Source of the DNA: Ctenosaura bakeri
Lineage: Eukaryota; Chordata; Lepidosauria; Squamata; Iguanidae
Direction of reading: 5' to 3'
NCBI GenBank assembly: GCA_948474755.1
Contig: CAOLHI010000651.1
Span: 868,001 to 932,000, forward strand
Length of the DNA: 64,000 bases
The notes under the pieces are model-generated. The model ran no database searches. It saw only the letters and a program-made list of their open reading frames with translations, and had not been told where the DNA came from. Both the position numbers and the translations under genes were made by a program. This document shows positions 32,446-43,681 of the stretch, piece after piece (position 1 is the first letter of the stretch; each line of letters begins with the position of its first letter).

Positions 32446-35400
32446 GGGGGGGTAAGAAGTAGATTTAAATATGAAATTAAAATTAGCGTCGTGGAATGTA
32501 CGAGGTTTAAATTCAATATATAAACGAAAATGTATATTTCATCAACTAGAAAAACTTGACTTAGATATTATTGCCCTGCAAGAAATACATATAAAAGAAG
32601 AAGATTTAAGATATATCAGGAATCCTAAATTGGGTAATTTATATGCGTCAGTTATAGGGAAGAAAAAGAAGGGGGTAGCCATCTATGTTAGCAAGAAATG
32701 GGAAGCAAAGAAAGTCTTAGAGGACGATAAAGGCCAAGTGATAGGATTAGAGGTAAAAATTAAAGATACTAAATTTGTAGTGATTTCAGTCTACGGGCCC
32801 CTCGACAATAAAAATAGATTTTATTCTAAACTGTTAAACAGCATATTAGACATTGAATTAAAAGACCATAAGTTGATTTTAATGGGAGATTGGAATGGGG
32901 TACTGAACCCATTGAAAGATAGGTTAAACCAAAGAAAGAATGATAAAAAAAGTTTGGACAGGCAAGGGAAACTCCCGAGATCTTTCTTTGAAATGATGGA
33001 ACATCTTCAGATCGCTGATGTATGGAGACATGTCTATGTAGACAAGAATGAATATACATATTTTTCGGATTACCATAAATCCTGGTCTAGGATTGATATG
33101 TTTCTCCTTTCAGCTGATATGATTAAAAGTGTGGGTGAAATAGAAGTTGTTCCTAGAACACTCTCTGACCACAATCTGCTATTACTATCGATGTACCTAG
33201 GTAAAGAGAAAAAGACCTGGAGGCTCAATGATAGTCTGTTGAAAAATCAACAAGTTGTAGAAAAGGCTAAGAAAGAATTAAAAAATTTTTTTGAAAACAA
33301 TCTAGATAAAGGCCAATCAGTACAGACTGTCTGGGAGACGAGCAAGGCGGTCATGAGAGGTTTCTTTATTGGTCAGCAGACTTGGCTAGTGAAAAACAGA
33401 AAGCTAAAAGAATCTAAAATAATGGAGATGTTAAATGATAGAGAAAATAAATTGAAGACTAACCCACAAGACTCTGGAATTTTAAAAGAACTACAAATGT
33501 TGAGAAAGCAGCTGTCACTGTTAATAACAGATGAAATTGAGAGGAAACTGAGATATACAAAACAAAAACATTTCGAGCATGCCAATAAAATAGGGAGATG
33601 GCTAGCCTACAGGTTAAGGAAGGAAAAAGAAAAAAGATGTATTACAGCCATACAAGACAACCAAAAAATCCAATATCAACAAACTAAAATTAAAAATGTA
33701 TTTGTTAATTACTTTGAAGAACTCTTTCAAGAGAAGGAGTCTAGGCAAGAAAAAATAGAAAACATAAGAAATTACTTGGAGCGGATAGATATAAAAAAAA
33801 TCCCTTTGGAACAAAAAGAAGATTTAGACAAACCAATTACGTTACAGGAAGTAAGAGATGCAATTAAAGAGTTGAAAATCGATAAAGCCCCTGGGCCGGA
33901 TGGTTTTTCGACCTTATATTATAAGACTTTCGGTGACGAATTAAGTGTGATATTGGTGAGACTACTAAACGCGATAAATTATGGTACAATCCCCAACTCA
34001 TGGAAGGAGTCCATCATCGCTTTAATTCCGAAAGAAGGGAAGGATTTATTGGACAAAAAAAATTATCGGCCAATCTCCCTATTGAATATTGATTACAAGA
34101 TATATGCAAAGATATTAGCAGAGCGTTTAAAAAAAATATTAATAGAATGGGTTCATGAAGACCAAAACGGTTTTCTTCCGGGAAGACATCTTAAAAATAA
34201 TATAAGAATTTTACTAGATATAATCGAATATTACCACAAAAACAATCAGAAAAATTTAGGCCTATTATTTTTGGATGCCGAAAAGGCATTCGATAATGTA
34301 GATTGGACGTTTATGTTAGAAATTTTATATAGGATTGGTCTAGGAACAAGATTTAGAGAGTGAATTAGAGCAATTTATACCGAACAAAAAGCTCGTCTGA
34401 TTATAAATGGAGAAACTTCAAAGCAATTTGGAATACATAAAGGAACTCGTCAGGGCTGTCCGCTCTCTCCTTTATTATTTATAATATGTTTGGAGGTCCT
34501 GAATAATAATATAAGAAGTGAAAGGAGGATAAGAGGTGTCAGAGTAAAAACACACGAGTATAAACTGCAGGCGTTTGCAGATGACCTAGTAATAATAATG
34601 GAGGAACCTAATAACAGCATTGGAATAGTTATGGAAATTATATATCAATATGGAGAGGCGGCAGGTCTTAAGATTAATAAAGATAAATCTTTATTGATGA
34701 CTAAAAACATGACGAGTAGACAGGAAAAGGATCTAGCTGAATCAACAGGTCTGGGAGTAACGAAAAAAATAAGATATTTAGGGATAATAATATCAAAAAA
34801 TAACTCAGAATTATACGAAAATAATTACAATAAGATTTGGGGAGAGATTAAAAAAGAATTAGAAAGATGGAAACGATTGCAGTTATCTATGCTCGGGAAG
34901 ATCAGTGCAATTAAAATGAAAATCCTCCCCAAACTTCTCTTTTTATTTCAAAATCTCCCTATAATAATCAACGAGAAACCCTTCAAAAATTGGCAATAGG
35001 AGCTGAGTAAGTTTATCTGGAATGGCAGGAAACCACGGATAAAGGTCAAATATTTAAAAGACGTGAAGGAGAAGGGGGGCCTGAATCTACCTGATTTAAA
35101 AATCTATTACGAAGCCTCTGCAATTTGTTGGGCTCGTGAATGGATAAAGTTAGATAATGAAAGATTATTGAGCCTTGAGGGCTTTAACAATTATTTCGGC
35201 TGGCACGCATACCTATGGTATGATAAGCATAAAGTTAATAAAGAATACATGGATCATTATATTAGAAAGGCGGTTCTTCAAATTTGGTTGAGGGTTAGAA
35301 ATAAGATCTATCTGAAGGTACCATACTGGGTTTCACCACACGAGGCCTTTTATAGACTGGAAAAAATCAAGATGAAAGAGTGGTTGTCATATGGGGATAT

Positions 35401-36780
35401 AATCAAAAAACAAACAAGAAGGAACACGATTGAACTGAAGAGTAGAGAAGAATTGATGCAAGAAGGATACAATTCTCATTGGTTTTTATATGGTCAAATA
35501 TGCGCCAAACTTAGGATAGATATAAAAACGAGAGGAATCTCTTTAGAAGATACCGACTTAGATAAGGTGTTGAAAACAAATGAGAAAGGCCAATTAAGTA
35601 AAATTTACAGAATTCTGTTGAATTTAGAGATGGAAAAAGAAGTAGTTAAAGATAATATGTTACGATGGGCACAAGATTTGGGTAAACCCTTATCGTTAGA
35701 CTATTGGGAGGAAGCGTGGAAATTCAACTTGAAATTCACTAAAAGCAATAATCTGAAAGAGAACTATATAAAAATCTTTTATAGATGGTGTTTAACCCCA
35801 GTAAAAATCGCAAAAATGAAAAAAAGCAAATTACCAGCTAAATGTTGGAAGTGTTCAAAGGTAGGCTCCTTCTTCCACTGTTGGTGGAAATGTAAGGAAG
35901 CCCAGAAATATTGGGGGCAAGTTCATGAAAAGATGGTTAGTTGTTTGAAGACTAACTTTCCAATTTCAGCTGAAATATTTCTTTTAAATATGTTCAACGA
36001 TATAGATGAGAAGGTGAGAAAGAAATACTGGAGAGTCATCTGTTACATGGTCTATGCAGCGAGAATCGTGTTTGCAAAAATGTGGAAAGACTCAACCATA
36101 CCAACAGTAGAAGATTGGATCAACAAATTATATGATTTGGCCGAAATGGATAAACTCACGTTAAAATTAGCAAACCATAGTAAAGAGAAATTTAGTGAAG
36201 ATTGGGATATAGCAAACCCTTTATGGGAAGAACAATGGGGAAAACTTGCATTAATCAGTTTATATGAATGATTAGAATAGATGGGTTTATAAATTTGGTG
36301 TTGATCGGTTTCGAGTAAATAATAGGACTGGATAAGGATTTACTGCTAAAAAGTGTAGTCATTATGAAAAACATTAAGGTTTAGCAGGATGATTTAAATA
36401 TGGAAGTAATTATGCTCGGCTGGTTAATGAGAGGAAGTCAAAGAATGAAAGGGTTAATATATGGGAATGGATGTTGTTAATAAATTGTTTGACTTAGAAA
36501 GATATGATAAGTAAATCAGATGACATTTGAGGACTTTTAAATATTTTTGTAATCCTATTATAAGGCTTTGTGTGTGGTTCAGAGTGTGTATTTGTGTTTA
36601 CGGATTTACTTACATGTTAGCTTATATTTCTTTGGTAAGAAAAGTTAACAATGATGTTGTATTGTATTGTGTGTATGTTTGTACTTGTGTGTTTTTTTTT
36701 TCTCTTTTGTATGTTTTTTTAATGTGAATTTAATAAATCTTATTTTTAATAATAAAAAATTTAAAAAAAAGAAAAAAAAG
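32446..36780 (+). mobile_element. Young L1 LINE (L1 no. 2), 5'-truncated just before ORF2
   Basis: A 4335-bp plus-strand L1 with an exact 17-bp target duplication. It starts in a G run (32446-32452), 25 bp before the ORF2 ATG, so ORF1 and the promoter are missing. It ends with a ~500-bp 3' UTR rich in GTGTGTATTTGTG-like DNA, AATAAA at 36732-36737 and an A-rich tail (36764-36780). The reading frame has no frameshift over 1266 codons and the TSD has no mismatch, so it is the youngest large insertion here. Confidence 0.96.
32471..36271 (+). pseudogene. L1 no. 2 ORF2 (endonuclease-reverse transcriptase), two nonsense codons
   Basis: Continuous frame of 1266 codons except TGA at 34361-34363 (codon 631) and TAG at 34997-34999 (codon 843); each is one transition from a sense codon. 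The APE endonuclease (~1-240) keeps SWNVRGL (Asn 9), LQEIH (Glu 38), VYGP, GDWN, RIDMF and SDHN. The RT follows: KAPGPDGFSTLYY (~470), NYRPISLLN (~535), LFLDAEKAFDNVDW (~605), GTRQGCPLSP (~660) and the catalytic FADD at 702-705. The C-terminal Cys-His cluster is CWKCSKVGSFFHCWWKC (~1130-1150). All catalytic residues I can check are present. The protein makes L1 cDNA at a nicked target. Start chosen at the first ATG before the endonuclease; length matches family ORF2. Confidence 0.95.
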
Positions 36781-36797
36781 AAAGTGGAATCATGGTG
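36781..36797. repeat. Right TSD of L1 no. 2
   Basis: AAAGTGGAATCATGGTG, identical to 32429-32445; the MITE arm resumes immediately after. Confidence 0.95.
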
Positions 36798-36830
36798 CTA
36801 TAACACTCTAGTGCAGAAGCGACCTGTGAG

Positions 36831-37373
36831 AAGAAGCTCAATCAACAGTGAATTTTTGGGCATCCTGGCCCAGCCTCAATAAGGCCTTTCTCTTGAACAA
36901 AGAATGCGTGCTCGTGTAGTTGAACTAGGACTGTAAGACTTGAGAAAGGAAGACTTGTACCCTTCTATATGACATAAACTACCCAATGAGAAACTAGAAG
37001 TATCAATTCCCTGCTGCATAGCCAGGAAGGAGAGATGTATGCTAGGAAGGACAAAGCAAGTAAGAAAGTGGGAGCAAGCATTACTTCTTTTAGTAGGATT
37101 TGCAGGCATTTGAGCTGATATCTAATGCACTCACATTTCCAGACTAGCTCTCATATAACTTTAAACAATGTCATCTGTGCTCCAGAGCACAGACTCATCC
37201 AGTAATATTTGTTTTACATTCTGTTCAGTCCTAAAATTTAAGAGCCTTGGCAACTGGAAGAAACTTTTAAATGCCTACTTCTCAAGTATCTGAAAGATTT
37301 TTCTGAGAATTTTCTGAGAGATATTTCACTCAGAAAAAACAACAACCCTTCAAATCAACTTTGAGAAAACAAC
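36831..37373. other. No recognised feature
   Basis: AT-rich DNA, possibly including upstream parts of the hAT transposase fossil that follows, but no motif is legible. Confidence 0.4.
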
Positions 37374-37568
37374 GTAAATACTATATTATTAAATGTGATT
37401 TACAAGAAACAACTGCAACTAATTTTCATTGAAGAGTGCGTAGCCCATTTTTGTCCATTGTCAATTACTATGGCAGAAGTTGAAAGACATTTCAGCAAGC
37501 TAGCATTCATCAAAAACTCCATGCCATCCGCAATGGAGCAAGAAATGTCAAGTCGCATAGGCTATTGA
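37374..37568 (+). pseudogene. hAT transposase C-terminal (dimerisation) domain fossil
   Basis: One open plus frame of ~64 codons ends at TGA 37566-37568. It reads with the motif pattern of the hAT C-terminal dimerisation region: a hydrophobic stretch (LQLIFIEECVAHF), CPLSITMAEVERHFSKLAF, IKNSMPSAMEQEMSSRIGY. In hAT transposases and their domesticated relatives (ZBED and ZMYM-type proteins) the matching block is LPVTxAxxERSFSKLKLIKxxLRSTMxxERLxxL. The catalytic core is absent. A stop follows where the family would continue for 15-20 residues. No terminal repeats were found nearby, so the parent element cannot be bounded. It could instead be a retrocopy piece of a domesticated hAT gene. Confidence 0.7.
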
Positions 37569-38474
37569 ATTTGCAAGAAACATTTATTGGGTGACTGATA
37601 TTTTTGCAACAAAAAGGGCCAGAAAAACAATCTGGAAATTGGCCTAATGTTTGCAACCACATTAGTCTACCAGAATAAAGGAAAAACAAAGTATTGATAG
37701 GCTAATCACTTTATCAGTGACCCAAACGTGACAAAATAGCAAATATTTAGGGCTTTCCATCTGAGTGCTACTATTAAACAATAGTAGCAAACATGGGCAT
37801 TTTGAAAAACAGAGTATTTAACAGTAATTTCAGCATTACTTTTGTCATAGCTCAGGAGATTGCATTATGGGATAATGGATTGTGGTATTGCTTTGGCAAG
37901 GGACTCATGTGCAAATTTCTACCAGGTCCTCAAAACTATGTTTGGGGCTCTGACTTTAAATAAAAGATCTTTAGCTGATTGAATTCAACCCTGAGATTTT
38001 AATTAGAACTATAAACAATATTGCAACAAAACAAAAAGAACAAAAACAAAAAAGGAGTTGTCACTTTTATAGCTAGAATGAAATAGGAAAGTCATCAAAG
38101 GAAAAGGAAAGAAGTATCCAAACTTTATTTGATTCCCCCCCCCTTTGTCCTCATGTCTTGTCTCTTCTTCTGTTGTTAGAAACAAAATCTTGTTATTGTT
38201 CCATTAACTTGTGAGAACAAGAAGGATCTGGTCAGTAGTCTAATACTCCAACAGATGGATGCTGGCATTCAGTATTGCAGATATGGATTTGTAACCTTAG
38301 AGTTGCGGATCTGTAACTGCTCTATTTTCAAAAAGACTATCCTGCCTAGCCTTCCCCTTAAGAGCCAGCAGCCAGATCAGGCAAAAGAAGTGGCTTCAGC
38401 TTCCAACTGGGGCACAAGGAGGATGACATTTCTATCCGCTTCCTGCCACTGAGTCAGGCAGCAAAAATCAGAAG
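37569..38474. other. No recognised feature
   Basis: AT-rich sequence with A-rich tracts near 38030-38055. No element ends seen. Confidence 0.4.
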
Positions 38475-38905
38475 CTGGTGAGGGGCCTGGAAGCCATGCC
38501 CTATGAGGAGAGACTTAGAGACCTGGGTATGTTAGTCTGCAGAAGAGAAGGTTAAGAGGGGACATGATAGCCATATTTAAATATTTGAAGGGATGCCATG
38601 TAGAGGAGGAAGTGGGGTTGTTTTCTGCTGCTCCAGAGACCAGGACAAGGAGCAATGGATTGAAGCTGCAGGAAAGGAGATTCCAGCTGAACTTCAGGAA
38701 GAACTTCCTGATGGCCAGGGCTGCCCGGCAGTGGAATATGCTGCCTCGGAGTGTAGTGGAGTCTCCTTCTTTGGAGGTTTTTAAGCAGAGGCTGGATGGC
38801 CATCTGTCAGGAGTACTTTGAGGGTGTTCCTACATGGCAGGGGGTTGGACTGGATGGCTCCTGTGGTCCCTTCCAACTCTACATTTCTATGATTCTATGA
38901 GATGT
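38475..38905 (+). mobile_element. CR1 LINE, 3' end
   Basis: GGGGCCTGGAAGCCATGCCC, then GAAGAGAAGGTTAAGAGGGG, TGCCATGTAGAGGAGG, GGAGGTTTTTAAGCAGAGGC and the closing TTCTATGATTCTATGA. Protein motifs include LKGCHVEEEVGLFSAAPETR and FFGGF / FKQRLDGHLSGVL. Its frame is open over most of 38564-38821, so it is fairly young. The 5' part is missing. Confidence 0.92.
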
Positions 38906-39347
38906 TACATAGTTATGTGCATGTAACTAAGTAGCCAGTGTAGAATGTCAGCAGGCATAATTTTTCTTGCACTGAAAAAGAAAAGCATTGTGCTCCCTCA
39001 TGTTCCCCTGCCACCATGTAAAGGAGTCCATGACAAGACAGCTGAGTCCTAACAATGGTATTGCTCACAGGAAGTTTGTTTACTTAACATTTAGTTTGAG
39101 TGGGATGCTTGGGTCACTTGAAGAAAAAAGCTCTTCTTCACTTGGACTATTTTTTTTAAAGAAATCCCTGCATAGGAGTTCAAGGTCATGTATTTCAGGC
39201 ACTTGACTTTTATATTGTAGTAGCAAATACAACAAATGGTCTTATTTGGTGTGAACATCTCCATCAATCTTCTCTGTTCACAGAATATCTTACCAGATAG
39301 TAGGCAGATTCTTTTATTCCCAATGTATGGATAGGGACAGAAAGTAA
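38906..39347. other. No recognised feature
   Basis: Unique-looking AT-rich DNA; the 111-codon minus frame here runs into the next TIR element and has no motif. Confidence 0.4.
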
Positions 39348-39774
39348 GGCCCTTTCCACGTGATGCACCCAACTCACCATGGGGATGAGAGAAGGACGGG
39401 GCTGGGACAATGCTTATGTATGACATTGTCCTAGACCTGTCCTTCTCCTGTCCCTAGGCAAAGCGCTCATGCTGCAAATTGTTGGTGGGTTTTCCTTGTC
39501 AGTGACTAGTGATTCACTGCCTTCTCACCATGTGCCCGCACTTACCTTTGCTGTGGAACCCCTTGAAGCATAATGGCTGCACTTTCTTCCCCAGAGCAGC
39601 CTAGGACAGTACCCAGCTGTACTATGGAAGGAACAGCTGTGACCATTGTGCTTCCTGTTTCCTGCAGACAGCTGGTGCAGAGAGGAATGATCCATTATGC
39701 TCCTCTCCTGGGAGAGCTACTCCTGCTGTCGTCACTGGATACCACTAGGACAGAGGTAAGCTGCGGAAAGGGCC
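39348..39774. mobile_element. GGGCC-ended GC-rich TIR element, copy H2
   Basis: Left end GGCCCTTTCCACGTG, right end AGCTGCGGAAAGGGCC, flanked on both sides by TAA (39345-39347, 39775-39777). TAA is the classic PIF/Harbinger duplication. The 427-bp interior holds small self-complementary blocks: GGGACAATGCTTATG then GACATTGTCC; AGAAGGACGGGG then CCTGTCCTTCTC. No transposase. Confidence 0.85.
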
Positions 39775-41465
39775 TAAAATAGAATGAAATTGTTTATTTG
39801 TCCAGTACGTTTATGACTATGTTGGAATTTGTCAGGCCCAAATGAATTTCTCAGTCACTAGACTGATCCTGTATGAACAAGAAATATCCTCAGTAAAGAG
39901 GCCCTGAGTGACATTGTTCCTTTTCCATACAACATAATCTTCAGATTAAGGCTGTAATCCCAAAGTATGTGTTCTTGGGTATTGGACCTGCTGATATTAG
40001 TTGTCCTTCCCTGTGAGTCAACCTATTTAGGAACAGAATGCCAGTCAGTTATGGAACCAAGGATTATGGAGAGAAGATACTTATTGGCTCTTCCCAAAAC
40101 TGCAGTGTGAGTGACCTTCAGGTGTTAATTTTCCTTTTTGTTGCTCAGTTGCTTCATCTGTACAGCAGAGGTTTATGACAGGATATTGCTTCACAACAGA
40201 GCTGAAAGTCTGAATTCATTAGTCCTTGACAAATGATTGTGATCCTGGGACTCGGGTTGCTAAGGGACGGAAATATTATTCTGGTCTCAAGTGGCAATTT
40301 ATAGGTTCATCAGGCATTCAGACAGTAGGCAAACAAAAGAACTCTGACAGATTGACAGGCAACCATCTCTGGCATAGAGCAGAGTTTAGAGTTTAAGGAC
40401 CCCCAGGGCACCCTCTGAAGAAGCAAAGAGGATAACTGCTCATATCCCTGGCTAATATTTTTCCTTGTCTCTATAAAACACCTTTCAGCATCCAAGACTG
40501 TGCACACTACTGTTTAGAGAGACTGTTGGCCATTACTAATTCATTTTGTAAAGTGTTTTCAGACAGCATGAAAAAAAAAAAGGCCAATTTAACAACGTAG
40601 CTATATTCTGCATTGTGTGATAAAGCAACCAAAATGAGAGCCAAGAGAGCTGAAATTATACCTCCGGCTGTGCTTGCTCCATTACAATGACATTTGGCCA
40701 TCCAGAATGAAGCAGCAACATTTTATATAGATATTACATTAATGTCTGAGAGGCGTTGGGTTGCAGAAAATACTCAGAAGAAAAAGAAAGCGGTATGTGT
40801 GTGGAGGGAAGGAATCTCTTGAGAGGTTCAAAGCTACACGAGAATGTGTGATACAGGAAAAAAAACTAAAAGAGAAAAGTGGCAGTATGAGCAAAATGAA
40901 GAATATCACAAAAGCTACAAGTAAGTAACACCTTACGTTTTGCCAAATGCTAACACTGACAAGTATCTGGATTTTTGCAGGGCAGTGTGTGTATGTGTGT
41001 GCGTGCGCATGTGTGCGTGCACACTGAGGGAGAAGCAGTTCTTTTTCCTCCAAAATTTTGTGGAAAAAGGAACTGAGATTGTACTGGGCTGACTGATTGT
41101 CTTCAGAAACATAGGCAAATCCATAAATTGCAATTCAAAAGCACAATCTTGTACTTCACTTGCTCCTCAAGTTTTCTTGCCTTGTTCTAGATGACTAGAT
41201 AGGGTTCAGCCCTAGAGTGGGGCCATAGTGGATGCCTGAATTCCTGTTCTCAGCAGGCCAAGCCCTGAACATTTGGTATGCTGCAAAAAGGCCTTATCTA
41301 ACAAATGCTAGGGGTCTGCCTGTTGGGATCATGGTTGACATGGTGCTGCTTTTGCTCTTCCTCCTGGCATGCTACTCAATCACCTGTGGAGCCAAGGAAG
41401 AATGAATGCCAGCTGCACTTGCAACAAATAGGTTCTGGTCTGTGGCTATTTCAATGTGCATCAAA
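39775..41465. other. Unrecognised DNA with GT-rich tract
   Basis: No gene or element recognised. A GTGTGTRTGTGTGCGTGC-type imperfect dinucleotide tract at 40984-41022 includes GCGTGCGCATG. Minus frames of 60-104 codons here have no motifs. Confidence 0.45.
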
Positions 41466-41997
41466 GGCGTTTTCCACACCAGGCAATTGGAACGGAGCAG
41501 TGCGTCCTCTCACGGAGGTCATCTGCACCTTGGAGCAGACTAGGAGCAGACTAATTACCAGAGATCTGCACCTCAGTCCACTCCAAAATGACCCCAAGTG
41601 GTCCTCCAGCGTGTTTTTGAAAGACCGGTAAAAACAGGTCTTTATTTTCCTGGAACGCGTCATTGCGTTCCTGCTCCCTTGTGCAGATTTGCAGGCTCGC
41701 ACCAATGCAAGCAATGCAATGCAATGGATTCTGTGGAGGGCAGGCTTTAGGCATGGCAAGCTTCAGTGGTTGGTCGGGACCCACAACCAACCAAAAGTCG
41801 CCATTTTGGAATCTGGAAGCCGCCATTTTGGAAGCCAGAGCAGTGTGGATCTATAGACCTCGCACTGCTCTGATTCACCCTGGACCAAGGAGGAGGCCTG
41901 CGGAAGGGCTTCAGGGACAGTCCGCGTTGCTTCGGACCCCAGAAGAAGCAGTAGGTAACGGCATGGAGCGATTCCCTCGCTTTGTGCGGAAAAGGCC
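41466..41997. mobile_element. GGGCC-ended GC-rich TIR element, copy H3
   Basis: Left end GGCGTTTTCCACACCAGG, right end CTTTGTGCGGAAAAGGCC, with AAA on both sides (41463-41465, 41998-42000). 532 bp. Contains a repeated CGCCATTTTGGAA block at about 41798-41835 and a GCAATGCAATGCAATGG mini-repeat. Alignable along its length with copy H4 at 42485 (shared CCCCAAGTGGTC, TTTTTGAAAGA, TAAAAACAGGTCTTT, GGGCAGGCTTTAGGC-like, CGCCATTTT, GAGCAGTGTGGA). Frames of 91-126 codons on both strands are by-products. Confidence 0.85.
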
Positions 41998-42447
41998 AAA
42001 GTCTCCTGGGCTGATCTCTTCTGAGCACAGCTGCAGTGGGTGAAATGCATCAAAATGGCCTCAGCAAAGGCAGCAAAATGGCCTCAAAATGGTTTGCAGC
42101 CCTTCCTCCTAGACTCTTTGAGAGATTATGAGAGGACAACATGAAGTAGGCCTACAAAAGGCTGGCCTCAGTCTTGCAAGGGGAGGGCCTCTCATGAGAT
42201 TTCTGGGGCTCCATGAGAATTGAAATCCTGCAAGGCCTTGAAACTTTCACAAGAGGATGTGCTGTTATGAGATTTGCGGTGGTGTTTATATTCACAAACC
42301 CAACCAATTGTATCTGTTAGCTTTGTGAAGTGACCTACTATATGCAGTTGTTTTCTGCATTGCTCTCTCAGTTATGGGAGCTTGAATGATAACCTACTGT
42401 GGTAGAGGGACAACTGTTCAAAAATGGCTGCACCAGCAACATTACCA
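41998..42447. other. No recognised feature
   Basis: Short spacer with AAAATGGCCTCAGCAAAGG-like repeats near 42048-42090 (AAAATGGCCTCA twice). Nothing else seen. Confidence 0.4.
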
Positions 42448-42455
42448 GAAATCAC
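42448..42455. repeat. Left 8-bp TSD of hAT MITE
   Basis: GAAATCAC, repeated exactly at 43682-43689. Confidence 0.9.
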
Positions 42456-43681
42456 CAGTGATGTATTTAAGTCTTTTACTCCAAGGTCATTTCCACACGG
42501 GGTTTTTAATATGGGGCAGAGCATCCTCCAGGGAGGATGTCTGCACCTGGGAGTGGACTGGGTTGGACCTACTTAACGTAGATCCGCACCCCAGCCTGCT
42601 CCAGAACGGCCCCAAGTGGTCATCCAGCATGCTTTTGAAAGATCGCTAAAAACAGGTCTTTCAAAAGCATGGAGCACGCCACTGCGAGCCTGCTCCCTTA
42701 TGCAGATTCACAGGCTCGTATTGGTGTGAGCCTGTGATCTGCTGGGGGCGGGCTTTAGGCTGGCAAGCTTCAGCTGTTGGTCGAGACCCTCGACCAACAG
42801 GAAGCCGCCATTTTCGTCCCTGGAGCAGTGTGGAGCGGCAGCCACGCACTGCTCTGGAGAAGCGGGGACCGGACTGGGGATCCCAAAAGTCTAGGGAGTA
42901 GCATCACGGGGTGATTCCCTCGCCCTGTGCGGAAATGGCCCAAGTCTCAAGTCAAGTTTCAAGTCTCTGCTTTCAAGTCTCAAGTCAAGTCTCAAGTCTT
43001 TGGAGACAGTTTTAAGTCAAGTCTCAAGTCTGAGAGTCAAATTTATACTCCAACCTGTATTCCAGAATTTCTGAATAGAGTAGAACAAAGTCAGTTTTAA
43101 CAATTTAAGCAGAGTTGACTCTCCACATTTGTGATTTTGTCATCTATAGCTTTGGATGTGGGGAATAGGAGCCTTATTACTTCCCATTTCTGAAGCTGGA
43201 GGATTTTTTAGAAGTAGGGAATAGGATCCTTCTTACTCCCCATTACTGACGTTTCAAAAGCTTTGGAAGGAAGCATCCTTCTTCCTCAAGTCTGTTGCCT
43301 AACACATTTGTTGTTCCCTTCTGAGAAATGCATCCTATGCTCTGGGGACAAGTCTTGCCTTCTGCTCTTAGGAAAAGTTTTAGAAGGCTCCTCCAATATG
43401 CAGTAGGGGCAGGCTGCTGAGCAGACCTCAAGCTCATTGCCTAAGCCATTTAGTATTCCCCTCTGAGAAAGGCACCCACACTTTGGGCTTCAGACAGATT
43501 GTCTGGATGAATGTGCTATTTCACTGAACCAAGGGCAGCAGGTCCATCACTAAAAATATACAAGTCTCGAGTCGAGTCGAGTCAATGCATCATTTATTGC
43601 CAAGTCGAGTCCAAGTCAAGTCACTGAAGCAACTTAAGTCTGACTTGAGTCTGAGTCAGTAGGCTCGAGTCTGCATCACTG
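42456..43681. mobile_element. hAT MITE with AAGTC sub-terminal repeats, carrying nested H4
   Basis: Left end CAGTGATGTATTTAAGTC, right end GTCTGCATCACTG; the flanks are a perfect 8-bp duplication, diagnostic of hAT transposition. Both sub-terminal regions are arrays of AAGTC/GAGTC words (42940-43040; 43563-43675, e.g. CAAGTCTCAAGTCAAGTC), likely transposase-binding repeats by analogy with other hAT elements. The native element is ~770 bp once the nested 456-bp element is subtracted. No transposase. Confidence 0.88.
42485..42940. mobile_element. GGGCC-ended GC-rich TIR element, copy H4 (nested)
   Basis: Left end GGTCATTTCCACACGGGG, right end CGCCCTGTGCGGAAATGGCC, flanked by CAA (42482-42484, 42941-42943). 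456 bp, inserted 29 bp inside the hAT MITE's left end. Internal hairpin: TGTTGGTCGAGACCC then CTCGACCAACAGG; also CATGCTTTTGAAAGATC then TCTTTCAAAAGCATGG. Same subfamily as H3. Confidence 0.88.

Larger units (their letters stand above)
32378..36830. mobile_element. Partial palindromic GGGCC-ended MITE (P6), host of L1 no. 2
   Basis: The left piece 32378-32445 (GGCCCCTCCCGAAACTGC, then ATGTTGAAAGTGGAATC) and the right piece 36798-36826 (CTATAACACTCTAGTGCAG) join to match the copy at 23219. Between them sits L1 no. 2. The outer left arm is absent, so the host was already a partial element or was later trimmed. Confidence 0.8.

Noticed and set aside
41451..42053. Several 90-126 codon frames on both strands
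   Set aside because: All inside GC-rich TIR element H3; low stop density is due to GC content, and frames overlap in every phase.
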